From Klebsormidium nitens (taxonomy: Eukaryota; Streptophyta; Klebsormidiophyceae; Klebsormidiales; Klebsormidiaceae): a DNA stretch of 64,000 nt. This document shows, one piece after another, positions 35,898-47,557 of the stretch (position 1 is the stretch's first letter; every line of letters starts with the position of its first letter). Below the pieces are notes generated by a model. That model was not told the DNA's origin and did no database searches. It worked only from the letters and a program-made list of their open reading frames with translations. The translations under genes and the position numbers were made by a program. The stretch lies in NCBI GenBank assembly GCA_000708835.1, contig DF237240.1:2928-66927 (forward strand), written 5' to 3'.

Positions 35898-36170
35898 CCG
35901 TAGTGGCACCGTGCACGGACAATTCGCGCCAGGCTCTTACGAAAATTATATTTTTTCCATTTCTTGATATCGCACCATGGTTTTAAGGAATATTATCTTT
36001 TCGCACTAGCCAGAATTAACAGTGTTTTAGGCCTGTTTTTACGTGTTTTCAGGCTTCCGTTGATTTATTTTGTTTTCGCACTTTCGCACCAAGGTCAAAA
36101 TAATTTCCGGAAATTTTCGCACTAAGCCCTGAATAATTATTTTTGGTGCGAATTGTCCGTGCCACTACGG
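35898..36170. mobile_element. AT-rich MITE flanked by TA
   Basis: The outer ends CCGTAGTGGCAC and GTGCCACTACGG are inverted, and the repeat extends through GGACAATTCGC. The left copy has six extra bases (CGTGCA) next to GGCAC. Both ends are flanked by TA (35896-35897 and 36171-36172), a target duplication typical of Tc1/mariner-type MITEs. The element is 273 bp and much more AT-rich than its surroundings. The interior repeats TTCGCAC or TCGCACC five or more times. It holds no coding capacity. It sits between the glycine-rich locus and the PP2C promoter. Confidence 0.8.
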
Positions 36171-36172
36171 TA

Positions 36173-36718
36173 GTATGATGTAGCGGATCTGATGAGATGG
36201 GAGCATTTAATATGGCGGGGGTATGGCAGCAGACTCTGCATTCTTGACCTGAGAACTCTGAAGCCCGCCGTGCAGGAACTCGTCTTCTCAACCCAGCATT
36301 TCTCATGCAAGAAGCTCGCTTGCTCTTTCCTGTTGTATGTAGCCTCTGTTCGCTGGGAGCAAGGGGTTTTGCTCTTAGCATTTTAAGGTGCCTGAGTTAG
36401 GCTTTCGGTCAAGTTGTGAGCTGCTCTCAGATCTTGAGGAAGTTATACACTTTTTTTTTGTGAGGTTGCTGAGTTGAAGCTGCATGTTGGTTGCATCCCC
36501 TTGCTTCCAGTTGCTCGTTCCGCAGGAGGCTTCAGGGCAACCGCTTTTCAAGTATATTTAGAAGAAGTTCAGTCGGCAATATGGAGGGATGCTTGCGAGG
36601 AGCTCGGCCTTGTTTCTCTGAGCCCGACGTCCAATCCTGATAGCAGTGGATTCTGGAGCTGAACTGCGCCCATCTGTAACCCCTCACTCTTTCTTAGATT
36701 CCCTAGTTGCGGGGTACA
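36173..36718. promoter_or_regulatory. Upstream region of PP2C
   Basis: About 0.55 kb between the MITE and the PP2C ATG. A weak TATA-like AGTATATTTAG occurs at about 36550. TTCTTAG at about 36691-36697 could be the acceptor of a 5' UTR intron. Neither is secure. Confidence 0.3.
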
Positions 36719-39700
36719 ATGCTGCGCATCCTGAAAAAGGGCCTGGGCAAGGCAACGAAGCGGGACCCCCTCTCCGAGAAGGACCCCAAGAAGCAAGGGT
36801 CTAAAAAGCCTGCAAATGACGCGGCTGCAGACGAGATCTCGGCTCCAGGGCCATGGATGCAAGCAATGCGTGGCCCCCTCAGTGTGGATGAGCGACAAAG
36901 GCTGCTAGCAGAGCACAAGAAGGACATTGCGCTGGTGGATATTTTGAGCAGGATTGTGGACAGTGGTGCAGTGACGTCGGCGGCGATTCACACGCAGCAG
37001 GGCAAGAAGGGGCGGAATCAGGATGCAATGATCGTGTGGGAGGTACGGGTTTCGCTGCTGCATGTCACAATGCTGTGGCTTCTGCCAAAGATTTTGTACC
37101 GCCCCGGTCTTGAGATGCACTTTCCTCTCTCCTTACGCTTGTCCTTTTGTCCCTGTCTAAATTTTGTCTCAGGGCTTCGCAGTTCCTTGCGTTTGGCAAC
37201 CAGGCAAAACCTTCTTTCTTCTTGTTGGCTAATCTGCTGGTTGAAATGGTGGTTATAAACTTGACTCCTTGGCAGCATCAGACTCAAGATGCCATCTTTC
37301 AGGATGTGACAAGGTTTTTGATTGCAACCATCATTCACCGCCCTTGCTGCCATTTGTGTCCTTGCATCTATCCACTGAAAGCTTGCGAGGCTTTCTGAAC
37401 TCTTTCAGCAAGCATAATGCTCTGTAAGTCCTGTGAATGGTTCTCGACGCGCCCTGAGAACTTTCAGAAATTTTCAAGCTCAAGTTCAGTTTTTATCTCC
37501 ACTCCTTATTCTGTCAGAACACATTTGCAATTTCCAGTGGCAGAAGCTGTGCTAGTCATTAGGCCTTCACGCTACATCACTCTGTAAAAGATTTTCTGCT
37601 TGTGTTGGTGTAGGATAAGTTATCAGTTTCAATTAAAGGTGCAACCGGTTGAGATGCCGCACTTTCAGCCTCAATGCTGAGACCTCTTTGCTTGTCCGTG
37701 CATCATGCAAGAAAGCTGCAGCAGGTGAACTTGCGCTATGTCTATTGCCAAACAAAAGTAGTGGCTTGGGGGACGAAGTAGAAGCTTTGCGCAGTTAGAG
37801 AGACCTGTATTGTCTCTCGCCCTGTGTTGAAGAGCAGGGAGTTGGGGGGTGTTCAAAGATTCATGGAGACGTTTGACTTTCATTTTCGGAACGCCATTCT
37901 CCTACTGAGGTGGTGGAGGGGAGAGGATTTACGCAATGTCCTAGCATTGTGCACGGTCATGAAGTGAAACCCTAATATGTCCTAACCTTAAAACACTCCC
38001 TCCAGAAGTCGTGAGCAGCCTGCTCTCTGCTCTCAAGGTTTCGAATTGTGCACCTTTCATGCTTACAACCTTGTTTCATGGCGTCACAGCCTCTCCTGAA
38101 CTTTTTCGAAACTCTAATCCTTGTCTCAAGAGACGTGCCGCCAAACATCAATGGCAGTGTTCTTCAATTGGCAGGAAAGCAACGTTTCGGTGACTGTTCG
38201 CTTCCGGCGAGTCACCTCGCATGCAATTCTTCTTGCATCCAACCTCCCTTCACGCACATCCTTTCTGTCAAGGACCTTGTCGACTGAAGACTCCCGTGCG
38301 TCCATCTTCACTTCTGCTGCCTTTTCTGCCTTATGACGCAACTCAACCGGCCCTTCCATTTCTGCTGTGGCAGGAGTTTCTCAACCAGGAGCACACCACT
38401 TTCGCCGGCGTCTTTGACGGTCACGGCCCCTTTGGCCACCTCGTCGCAAAGCGCGTGCGCGACACTCTCCCCTCCCTCCTCTCCGACTACCTAGTCACAA
38501 TCCTAGACAAGGGGGACAAAGAGAATTCCCCGCTCCCCCCCGAAGAGCTTGAGCCGCTCGAGCTGACGCACCTGAAGGGCGCGTTCAAGGGCGCGTTCCT
38601 GGAGATGGACTCCGAGCTACGGAACCATCCGACGATCGACTCCTTCTGCAGCGGAACCACGGCCATCTGCGCCTTGCGGCATGTGAGCACGTCTCTGTAA
38701 CATCTTATTGCTTGTGAAAGTATCCATTCGTCATATGCACGTCTCTCTTTGTCATGATTGACATGCGCTGTGGGGCTGTGTGAGGCCGTTGCTCCTTCTT
38801 TGGATTTGCTGTATGTCATGTGTTCCTGCTCTTTGTCGTATCTTTATCTCAACCGGTCTTATATGTTGTATTGTCTTATATGTTATATGGTGCTCTAGGA
38901 GTGAAAGTTGCAGGGCGGAGTCTAGAAACTTAAGTATTAAATTGTGAAAAGCACGGAAAAGCTGTGGTGTAAACTTTTAAGGATATCAGGAACCTCAGCC
39001 GGTATGATCAGCCTTTGGCTGTGCTGATTGACTGTGGCAAGTAATCCGCCAGGAGAGTCCGGGAGGCGGTATAGTGTATAGAGTTTCGGCGATTTGAGTG
39101 CTATGCTCATGTTGACTACGATGTCCGGAAGGTTCAAGCTTAGCAAACTGCACAGGGGGTTGCTCTTCCTGACATCTAGATTGCATCGCAGCAACGTATG
39201 GAATACAGAAATGCAGTTTTGGGAGTACACTTGCCTTCACCTCCCTGTTGCAAGGTTCATTTGAAGTATTTCTCACCTGAATCTGGATCCGTCAACATTC
39301 AGGAGTCAGTCACGCACCCGTGCGTATTCTATCTCACTTGCTCACTTATGCTCACTTATGCGGTGCAGCACAATCACCTGTTTGTCTCCAACCTGGGCGA
39401 TTCGCGGCTAATCTTGGGCAGCCAAGGGCCTGACGGGAAGATTATTGCGACGCAGCTGTCAGTGGATCTGAAACCCGACCTACCAGGTTAGTTGGAAGTA
39501 ATCCATTTCTCGTGAGAATAAGGAAACCAACTTCGAAGAATAAGCCATCTAAACCAGGTTATGCGGGATTGGGTTCTGGTTATACTCTCACGGGAGCAGG
39601 CACAGCAGGCTCGGCATATTGACGGTGATACGTAAAGGGCCAAGAGTCGGTTTTGTGTTAGATTGCACAAACTTTGAAAAGCTTGCTTTGAAGGTGAGCT

Positions 39701-42058
39701 TCTCTTTTCGTGTATCTCGGTTCCCACTTGGCTGGCCCGTTGGGTCCAAAGATCACACAGCTTATTCGTGGCAACCTGTTTACTTTGCGCTTGGGGAAGT
39801 TTCGTCCGAGACTCCATGAAGCGAAGAAGATGATTTATTTGGCAATCTTCTGCGCATGGCCTCATGACGCGGCTCAGGGCTCGCATGTTTCTCACAATGA
39901 CGGGAATTGCGCCCTGATGCGTTAGGACGAGGACTATTGCTGACGCTGCTACTGGCCCGCCCCTGGAGAGGCAACATGAGCAGAAGCTGCCCCTCTTGTG
40001 ACCGTTCCAGGTTTTCCTTTGAACTTTCACAGGGCGCTTCCCGATGTATATTTCGAATGCCATTGTTCAATCGACCACAGTAATTCCGCCATCCCTAACG
40101 ACGCCGATTCGCGTCAGCGCCTACGGCTTTGCAGGATTACTTCCACGTCTGATGGACCAGCGTACTGTCTCCAGGCTTGTCGGCTGCGCCTTTCCTGAAG
40201 ACTTCCTCTTGACCGAGCGCATCCAGAACTTGCCCGCCACTAACTTCTTAAATTCCCTTTTTGCTGCCCACTCAATATTCATCTTTTCGTCTTATTCAGA
40301 CGAGAAACGTCGAATCCGCGCATCCAAGGGCCGCGTCTTTGCGCTTCCGGACGAGCCTGACGTGACACGTGTCTGGCTGCCGCACGAGGACACTCCGGGG
40401 CTCGCCATGGCACGTGCCTTCGGCGACCTGTGCCTCAAGGACTACGGCATCATCTCGGCGCCTGACGTCACGCACTATAAGCTGACGGACCAGGACAAGT
40501 TCATAGTTCTGGCGTCCGACGGGGTGAGCGCTCATTGGTTCAGATGGTTTTCGGCGGTCGAGTCGGTTGGCTTCCTTCTTCTTTCATTTGTGTGACCGAA
40601 GTTCCGGGCGGGGTGTTAGAGTTTGCTTTACTTCAGACCTGGGCACTGAGATTGGAAAACCCGTATTTCAGATTTTCGAAGTCCTCGAGGCAACCTGGTT
40701 GGGAGCACCATTTTTTGCGAGCGCCATAGGCCACAGGTGGCCTCCTCAACACTTCTCCAATTCATTAGACGGATTTCGCGAACAGCGCATTCGCCGGAAA
40801 AAATCGGTTCCCAAAGGTTCCTCGATAAGAAGCAAGGGAAGCGCATCACTCGCACATGAGATTGTGGTGTGGCTGACCGCAGGCCGACACTTTCTGTTCG
40901 TCACAGTCTTCCTAACCAATCCATATTACGGATGCTCTGGCTGTGCCTTACCTTCCTCCTCTCCTCCTCTGATCACATTCAAAATCTGATAGCGTCGGGC
41001 TGGTCTTCTGCTTTGGGACTTGCTGGAAAACCAGCACCTGCTCGTCAAGTCAATTTTCACGGGCCTTTGTATCCTCCAAAGGTCCGTTGCGGTTGTTTCT
41101 CGTTTGATAGTCGGGCTGCTCCCTGCCAGGTAAGGGACGTGTTGGAGAACCAGGAGGTGGTCCTTGTCAGTAGTGAAGACTTCTTGTATCTTGTTCACAG
41201 CTGAATGCTTGCAGAGGCTTACGTCTTGTTCGAAGTCAATGCCGCCCCCCCCTGCCAGGTGTGGGACGCGCTGGAGAACCAGAGGAGGTCCTTGTTAGCA
41301 CCACAGATTCTTGTTGTGCTGTCTATGAGGAAATGCCTGCAAACGCTAAGCCCTTGTTCAAAATCGATCCCCCCCGGTGCCAGGTGTGAAACATGTTGGA
41401 GAACAGGAGGGGGGCCTTGTTAGCACCACAGATTTCTTCCGTGCTGTCCATAAGTAAATGTAAACGTTCAAACCTTGTTCACATCGATCCCCCCCGGTGC
41501 CAGGTGTGGGACGTGTTGGAGAACCAGGAGGTGATACAGCTGGTCGCCTCGCTGGCCGCCCGCAAGGACGCCGCCAACCGCGTCATCCAGACCGCGGTGC
41601 GCACCTGGCGGGAAAAGTACCCGTTCTCCAAGACCGACGACTGCGCGTGCGTGGTCCTCTTCTTGGACGGGGGCATCGATGTCGAGGGCCCGCTCGTAAA
41701 AGTCGCAGCGGCGCAAGCAAAGCTGGGGGCGCCCAGCGCGCAAGCGAAGGTTGGGGCGCCCAACACGCAAGCAAAGGTGGGGTCACCTAACGGGGTGGGG
41801 GAACGTGGGCCGTCGTTAGCGGAAATGGGCCTGCTGGGGAAGAAGGCGGAAAAGGGGGAGAAGGGGGAGAAAGTTGGGGGAGAAAAGTCACCCCCGAAGG
41901 AGTTGCCGGAGGAGAGTTTGATAGCGCGGGCGGACAGCGTTGTGAATCTGTCGGCGGTGGTGCGGGCGATGGATGACGAAGCCCCTGCGGACGAGGACGG
42001 CGGGAGCGCTCTCGTGGCGCGGGCCGACTCGGTCACCACTATCACTAGGAAATTGTGA
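36719..42058 (+). CDS. Protein phosphatase 2C, plant clade-E-like, with repeat-containing C-terminal tail
   Basis: Mg/Mn-dependent Ser/Thr phosphatase. Exons 36719-37042, 38374-38682, 39369-39486, 40300-40523 and 41504-42058 join in phase, 509 aa. All PP2C motifs are present: IHTQQGKKGRNQDAMIVWE, FAGVFDGHGPFGHLVA, FCSGTTAICAL, LFVSNLGDSRLILG, LKPDLPDEKRRIRASKGRVF, VTRVWLPHEDTPGLAMARAFGD, FIVLASDGVWDVLENQEV and TDDCACVVLFL, so the metal-binding Asp residues are intact. The wording is that of plant clade E enzymes. About 110 residues follow the catalytic domain: three copies of a nine-residue unit like AQAKVGAPN, a KGEKGEK run, and two copies of ARADSV. The basic N-terminus has no obvious membrane anchor. 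Intron 4 contains three degenerate copies of the exon 5 start. Confidence 0.93.
41095..41540 (+). repeat. Four-copy array of the PP2C exon 5 start with its splice acceptor
   Basis: The acceptor-plus-exon phrase CCAG/GTGTGGGACGTGTTGGAG recurs with exon-like starts at 41130, 41259, 41384 and 41504 (spacings 129, 125, 120). The last is the real exon 5. Copy 1 reads VRDVLENQEVV, copy 2 VWDALENQRRS, and copy 3 has a stop codon at its second position. Copies 2 and 3 share further downstream sequence (CCTTGTTAGCACCACAGATT), and copies 3 and 4 share the upstream ATCGATCCCCCCCGGTGCCAG. Confidence 0.9.
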
Positions 42059-43091
42059 TAGAGGTGACGAAGTTGTGAGGGGCGGAAAGCGGATTGTTCG
42101 CTGCAATCAAGCCATGATTGCCCAGTGAGCGCACTCGAGAGGCAACGCAGGTCCAAGCGGGCGCTTCGCATCAATAAACGTTGCAAATGCAGATTTATGT
42201 TCGACCAGAGTTGTGGCAGAACGTCAGTTGTAAATTTACACGCGTTGCTTCAAGACAAATATGTTAAGTACGGTACAGGTCTGCTAGGTTCGTCGGATTT
42301 ACAAGTGACTCCAGTCTTTTGACGTTCATACAAACTCAAGCTTTACAAGGAAGAGACACGTATACTTGATGCAACTCACTAGCCGCGCGTCTCAGTCTCA
42401 CACTGTGACAACCCTGCACGGTTTCTTGACGCGCATGCATTGTTACAGTACGTTATGCATAAGAAAATAGGGAGCTAAGAGCTCGCTCCAACCGTCATAT
42501 ATGAATAAGCAGCTAGCCTGGTGAATCATACACGTGATGGGGTCGCCGCGCGTATACTTAATGTGTAAGGCCGTCTAATTGACTCTTGAACTTAGACATA
42601 TGCGTATGCGTGCTATACGCTCGCGCATGAACAGGCCCGCTCAGCTATAGCTCCGACATGTTGCAGTGCACATGTTGGGCTCATGTACACGAGGCCGTCT
42701 CGATCAGCAATGATCACGACTCAGATCCTATATGCCATGTGTTGCGGCGGTATGTAGGAGCGGTAGCCAATGCAATCTCAGGCTGTCGGAAGGTGTCCGA
42801 CTCCGATTGAATCATACATGATGGTGCTGCTGCGCTTACGCGACCGCAGTCAGAAGCTTGATCGGCTCCAAAACGGATTAGTTTAAGACGGCTTGTCTCG
42901 AGCATCACGAATTGCGATCGAGAATCACGTCCGCCCCTCAGTCGCCTTGACACCTGCTCCGGTCATGCAATCGGACACTCAATATCGAGTCCGTTCCTCG
43001 TGAGCGACCGGACAAGTAGGAAGAGTGCCGACAACCAAAACCCCTGTACACCAATCAGGCAGTCTAGCACATCCCCCTCTGCAGGCGTTTC

Positions 43092-44099
43092 TCAATCTGG
43101 GCCTTGTTCGTGAGCATACCGATCAAGTAAGACCGGCACTAAGGAGACGGCTGCGAATACTACCGCTCCTGCACCAACGTATCGCATCGTTGCACTCTTC
43201 ACAACACGTTGTTTGAACCTCTTCTTCTGCATAAAACCACGAGCACAAAAGTAAGTGCCAACATTCTCAATACGCAACTTCAGCTTCTACGCAAGCCTCT
43301 GCAGACTTTCGGCAGATGCAAATCACTAGCTGCCGCGTGCTTTTCCTGATCTGACAATCTCCCGCTGTGACAAAGCTAAATCACAAACTCCCACTCTGTC
43401 AAAGCATTTCCACAACAATCGCTTTGAAAAGAATCGCTCCTGACACCAGACGTACTCCGCCACTGCGCAGCTTACCCGTGCCTTACAAGCATGCCAGACT
43501 CAACGAACGCAACTTAGCACGAGACTGAAACAAACGGCGAGAGGACATGCGCTGAGGATCAGGCAGGACGTAACTTACCTCTTGCGTTGCCACGTACTCC
43601 GAAATGGCCCCACTCGGTATCGACAGCTTGCCAGAGACCGGGCCTTCTACATAGGAGACCCTGAACAAGGGGGAAAATGCTGTTCTCGGTAAGTGGATGC
43701 AGGTTCCAACAACTTTCTGACTTCTGTCCATTTCCAACTGTCGTCGCTCCCACTAAAAGCGTGCTCTAGCGACCCGCATAAGACGCTGTCGCGGTGTGCA
43801 CCTAGATCCCTTAAAAGCTTCGCAAACGAAGGCCGCTTGCCTGACTTGATGTTCACGGCTTGTCAGCACAGAAAAGACAGCATCTTTCATTTACCCAAGC
43901 GCAACTTCGAGCAACGTTTTAGGAAGGCTGAGCTATAATGCTTCTCGCCAAAGCTTGATGATAGAGGAAAGCCACAGCAGAGGCAGTATTGCACAGGCTC
44001 GTCTGCCGACCAACCCGGGCTAAACGTAACCGCATGAGAAGGTACGACTAGAACGACCAGTATGACTATGACGGTAAGCTGCGTCAGGAAAGCTGACAC
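43092..44099 (-). CDS. Possible unrecognised spliced membrane or secreted protein
   Basis: Weak candidate. Minus-strand 44099-44031 is bounded by an acceptor (TTGCTCCAG) and a GTTACG donor and encodes VSAFLTQLTVIVILVVLVV then PSHA, which looks like a signal peptide or membrane segment. Minus-strand 43660-43579 lies between a TTGTTCAG acceptor and a GTAAGT donor and would read VSYVEGPVSGKLSIPSGAIS. Around 43230-43092 a frame reads KKRFKQRVVKSATMRYVGAG then a hydrophobic stretch. I could not link the three with consistent phases and do not recognise the protein. Confidence 0.2.
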
Positions 44100-44580
44100 C
44101 TGGAGCAAGCCACCTGAAAGAGTCCACTAAGAAACTTTCGCGGGCAGCAGGCACTTGTCTTAAGCATCGAAGATCCAACAAACATGTGGAATACGAGGAG
44201 AAGAAAGATCTATCACCGGGAACTTTCGGCTGCTAACCAGGTCAATCACCAGCCTTGAGTTTCAGATTACTGGGAAAATGACCGGTCTTTAACTTTGTTT
44301 AAAGGCCAGACTTCGATACTGGACACAAAACCACTTTTCAACCAGCCCATAACGATCCAGGATTAACGGCAAGCAATTTCTGTGTATAAGCGGAAACATC
44401 CGACAGTGAGAGCTTACCTAATGGAAGTAAGGAAATTCTTGACTACTCTCTGGAGCGCTGCCGGCCTGCATAAGAACTCATAATATTATTCGGCTTGCCG
44501 ACTCCTCTCGACGCCCTTCCGAATTGCGTGATGCTCTCTGGGTTTAGGTATGAGAAGCTCAATATATGATAATGGGGCGG

Positions 44581-44610
44581 GTAGGGTTGGATTAGGGATT
44601 AGGGTGGGTT
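44581..44610 (+). repeat. Short telomere-like GGGTT/TTAGGG patch
   Basis: The run GTAGGGTTGGATTAGGG continues ATTAGGGTGGG, with GGGTTTAG and GGGTTAGG nearby at 44540 and 44630. This is a degenerate mix of plant-type and TTAGGG-type units. It may be chance low complexity. Confidence 0.35.
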
Positions 44611-45228
44611 CGAAGCTGGTGATGACTCGGGTTAGGCTTTCGATATTGGCTTCGTTCTCAAAACACTTTGAGCCTACTATTGACTTTTTCAAGAAAATGA
44701 ATCTCGTGCTTTGACCTTGACTGAAACTGAAATCTGGAGATCGTGACAATGCCCGTCGTTGAACGAAACAAACGAACTAGCTTCGTGGCACATGATACTT
44801 GGTTCAGGAACGACCGACCGTCCTAACTTAGAAACGAAGACTCGATCAATGGAAAATTGGTGGGAAACGAAGCACTCTGGGGGCAGACAATGAAAAGCAG
44901 CTTGGCAAAGCGGTCTGCCGGCTCCGCCTAGGAAGAAGCTAAAGTGCGCAGGTGAAAAGGCGACAGGAGCTTCGACCAACTTGAACGCGTTCAACATGCT
45001 TGCGAGATTTGAACCGTTCAGTTGCCACGTAGGGGGATCTTGTCCTAACCAGGAAAAAAAAAGGACTCTCAGGATGCACGGGGTAAGCTGCTGGTACAGG
45101 GGTTCAAGGCTGTATGTTTCACGACCCTTTGCTCCGTATAGAAAGATTCGAAATGATGCTTTCTTTAGCACAAGCAGACTCTGGCTCAAGAACGGAATTG
45201 ACGAACCAGTCCAGACAGGAGGCGAGTC

Positions 45229-47557
45229 TCACCCGTTATTTTCTATGTGGATCGTCAGCCCAGGTTTCCGCTCCGCATCCTGTCGCGCGAGCGCCTCCAG
45301 CTTCGCGTAGACTTGTTGGCGAGTATTTTTAGCGGAATAACTTTGCAGGTCCAGAAGCCATTGGGACCCCCTCGGTGTCGGGTTTCTTCCCGTTGCTACC
45401 TTCTCGAGTCTCCGCCAAAACCCCTGACCTAGGCTCGAGTTCCCCACGCTGTGATCGAGAGCTTGGGCGTCCGTTTCTACGTGCCGAAAGGGCTCCCGCT
45501 CAACGTCCGTTTCATGGGGGTTCCTTAAGGAAGCGTTGTCCTGGAGGGGGGGTGTATCTGAGCTGGTGTCGGTTTCGCGGAAAGGTTCCAAAGGCTGGCG
45601 TGAGGAGCCGAGCTTTTGGGAGGCTCGCCGCTTAGCGCTTTTGGGCCTGGATGGTTCGAGTTTGGTGGAACTTAGCCATGCCTTCAGCGCTAAGCGAGTT
45701 GCGTCAACCCCTCCCTCCCCGGAATCTGCGAGCGGAACCCCAGCATCGGCGCCCTGTTTCTCTGGTATTGGAGCTGTGGGGACCTTCTGTTCAGATTCGC
45801 CTTCAACCCCTACTCTCGACTTTGAAACAATAGGGGGGCTAGAGCTCGCACACCCAGTCTCTGCTGGGGCTCTGACTCCCTTCCTGGCTTTGCCCAAACC
45901 CGGTTCTCGACCTGAAGAGCTTGCCTCCTCCCCGGACGTTCTGCGCTCTTTCAGATCCTTGGACTTTGCTGTCACTCCCGATCCATCTTCCCCGTTGCCT
46001 GGAGCCACTTCTCTATCTAAACCGCTTGCCTCTGTTCCAGACGCTCTGCGCTTTTTCGGTTCCTTCGACTTTGCATTTTCAGTAACTGGACGATCGCCCC
46101 GTTGGTGAGGCACATGCCCGCTGCCAGGCGCTGAGACCGCAGCAGACGCAATCATCTCGGAGAGCTCTTTGCAGATTGCTTGAGCTGCTGGATCCGAAAG
46201 AGTAGCAAACGGCCGCAGGGTTTCCTGGGTGACCCAGTTCGGCCGAACGCCTGCCGCTTTGAAAGCAGACCAAGCCTGAAGGGCCGCTTGCACGTCGCCC
46301 GCTTTGACACAGGCATGGAGCCAAGAGTTGTATGTATGGTAGAAAGCTGGGGAAGCGAGACAGATAAGGATGCTTAGGGCAAGACTTAAGAAGTTGCTGG
46401 CTAAAAAAGCCAGCTATATGGTCGCGGTGTTCACTTTTGCGCCTAGGGCAACTCATATCGGAAGGCAGCTAGGATATTATGTGGACAAGAAAGGGACAGG
46501 GGTCGATGCTTGTATGCAGGGAGTCAATCTGCAGGTGGAGAAACCTGTGGAAGAGCTGACTGTAACCTTACATTGACGCTCCTAGCTGCTCATGAAGTGG
46601 AAAGAAGGTTAAGATGCGTAAAGTTCAACAGCTGCATCATCAGCATTGTTTTCAGAAGGCAACGAGTGCAAAGGAAGACACTATTTCCTGCAGCAGTTCT
46701 GGCTGCACCAACCTCTGCTATACCCACGGGCTTTGCAAAGCATGGGCGACGTCGAGAACAGCACTGGTTGGGCTTGATTACTTCATTCGCTACATTAGAC
46801 TGTTGCGTCTCCAAGCTCATCAGACTCTTCGACGTTGGATTGAAAGGCTTAGTGCTGAACGCTTGCCTTGTAATGCAGGCCCGAATCATCCAAAACATGC
46901 AACTCGAAGGTGGTGTGACCAGGAAGATGTGGCAGGGGGCACGACTAAGTTCAGGGAACCACTCCAAGGAGCTGAAGAATCTGAACTAGAGGAGTTTTCA
47001 AGCCATAGCTTTCGATTGAACTCACGTTTTAATGATGCAGCTGGGATTTCCACAAGCACAATGTTGGCAGCCTCGTCCGGACGACTGTTTGCAACAAGTA
47101 TGCTGAAAGCTTCGTCTCGCTGCACACCTTCAGCAGCCATTCTGTCCAATACTCGCCGTGCCTCCGGCAAGTTCGCAGCGAAGATCCACGCCTTCATGAT
47201 GGCATGAAAGTGAGCTTTTGTGGGGAGGATCTTGTCTTCTCTCATCTCACAAAGCAGCTTTTCAGCTTCGAGTGGCAGCTTAGCTTTCCAAGCAACTCTC
47301 AGGCATACTGCGTAGGTCAAAGGATCAGGTGGTATCCCATGCAATCGCATCCTGCCGACGATCTCCTGGCACGTTTGCCACTTGACACGCCCCGGTATGA
47401 ACATAAGCCTCTCAATATCAAGCAGCACTTCATTGTAGAAACAGCGACTGTGTGGCCTCCCAGCTTGCTCGCGCTCACGCAGTGCTCTGTCTTTCAAATC
47501 CAGCTCAGCTCTCGCAGCAAAACTCTGAGGAGAGAGAGACCTCTTTTGCAAATCCAT
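45229..47557 (-). CDS. Pentatricopeptide-repeat (PPR) protein
   Basis: PPR proteins bind organellar RNA in a sequence-specific manner and act in plastid or mitochondrial RNA processing. Two minus-strand exons, 47557-47026 and 46346-45229, join C/CT to give 549 aa. Tandem 35-residue helical repeats are visible: PGRVKWQTCQEIVGRMRLHG, then PPDPLTYAVCLRVAWKAKLP, TKAHFHAIMKAWIFAANLPE and, across the junction, FYHTYNSWLHACVKAGDVQA followed by VRPNWVT. Residues from about 270 to the end are low complexity, Ser/Lys/Glu-rich, and include a 35-residue tandem duplication (AKSKEPKKRRASG and AKSKDLKERRTSG). The N-terminus MDLQKRSLSPQS is short for a transit peptide, and an AG acceptor just before the ATG hints at an upstream coding exon. 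A donor (GTGAGA) overlaps the stop codon, so the C-terminus might extend. Confidence 0.7.

Larger units (their letters stand above)
42059..45228. other. Long gene-poor region with traces of a minus-strand gene
   Basis: About 3.2 kb between the PP2C and PPR 3' ends. Most of it shows no coding signal. The candidate exons between 43092 and 44099 are listed separately, and a telomere-like patch lies at 44581-44610. An AT-rich stretch near 42360-42720 has many short palindromes (for example CATATATGA, ACATATGCGTATGC). Confidence 0.4.

Noticed and set aside
41479-42186. 235-codon minus-strand open frame opposite PP2C exon 5
   Set aside because: It is the antisense shadow of a GC-rich exon whose plus-strand frame has clear PP2C motifs.
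44689-45189. 166-codon minus-strand open frame downstream of the PPR stop
   Set aside because: No motif, low coding character, and no splice link to the PPR gene that I could support; treated as chance.
46590-46967. 125-codon minus-strand open frame inside the PPR intron
   Set aside because: It lies between two exons that join in phase with conserved PPR sequence; the frame has no PPR character.
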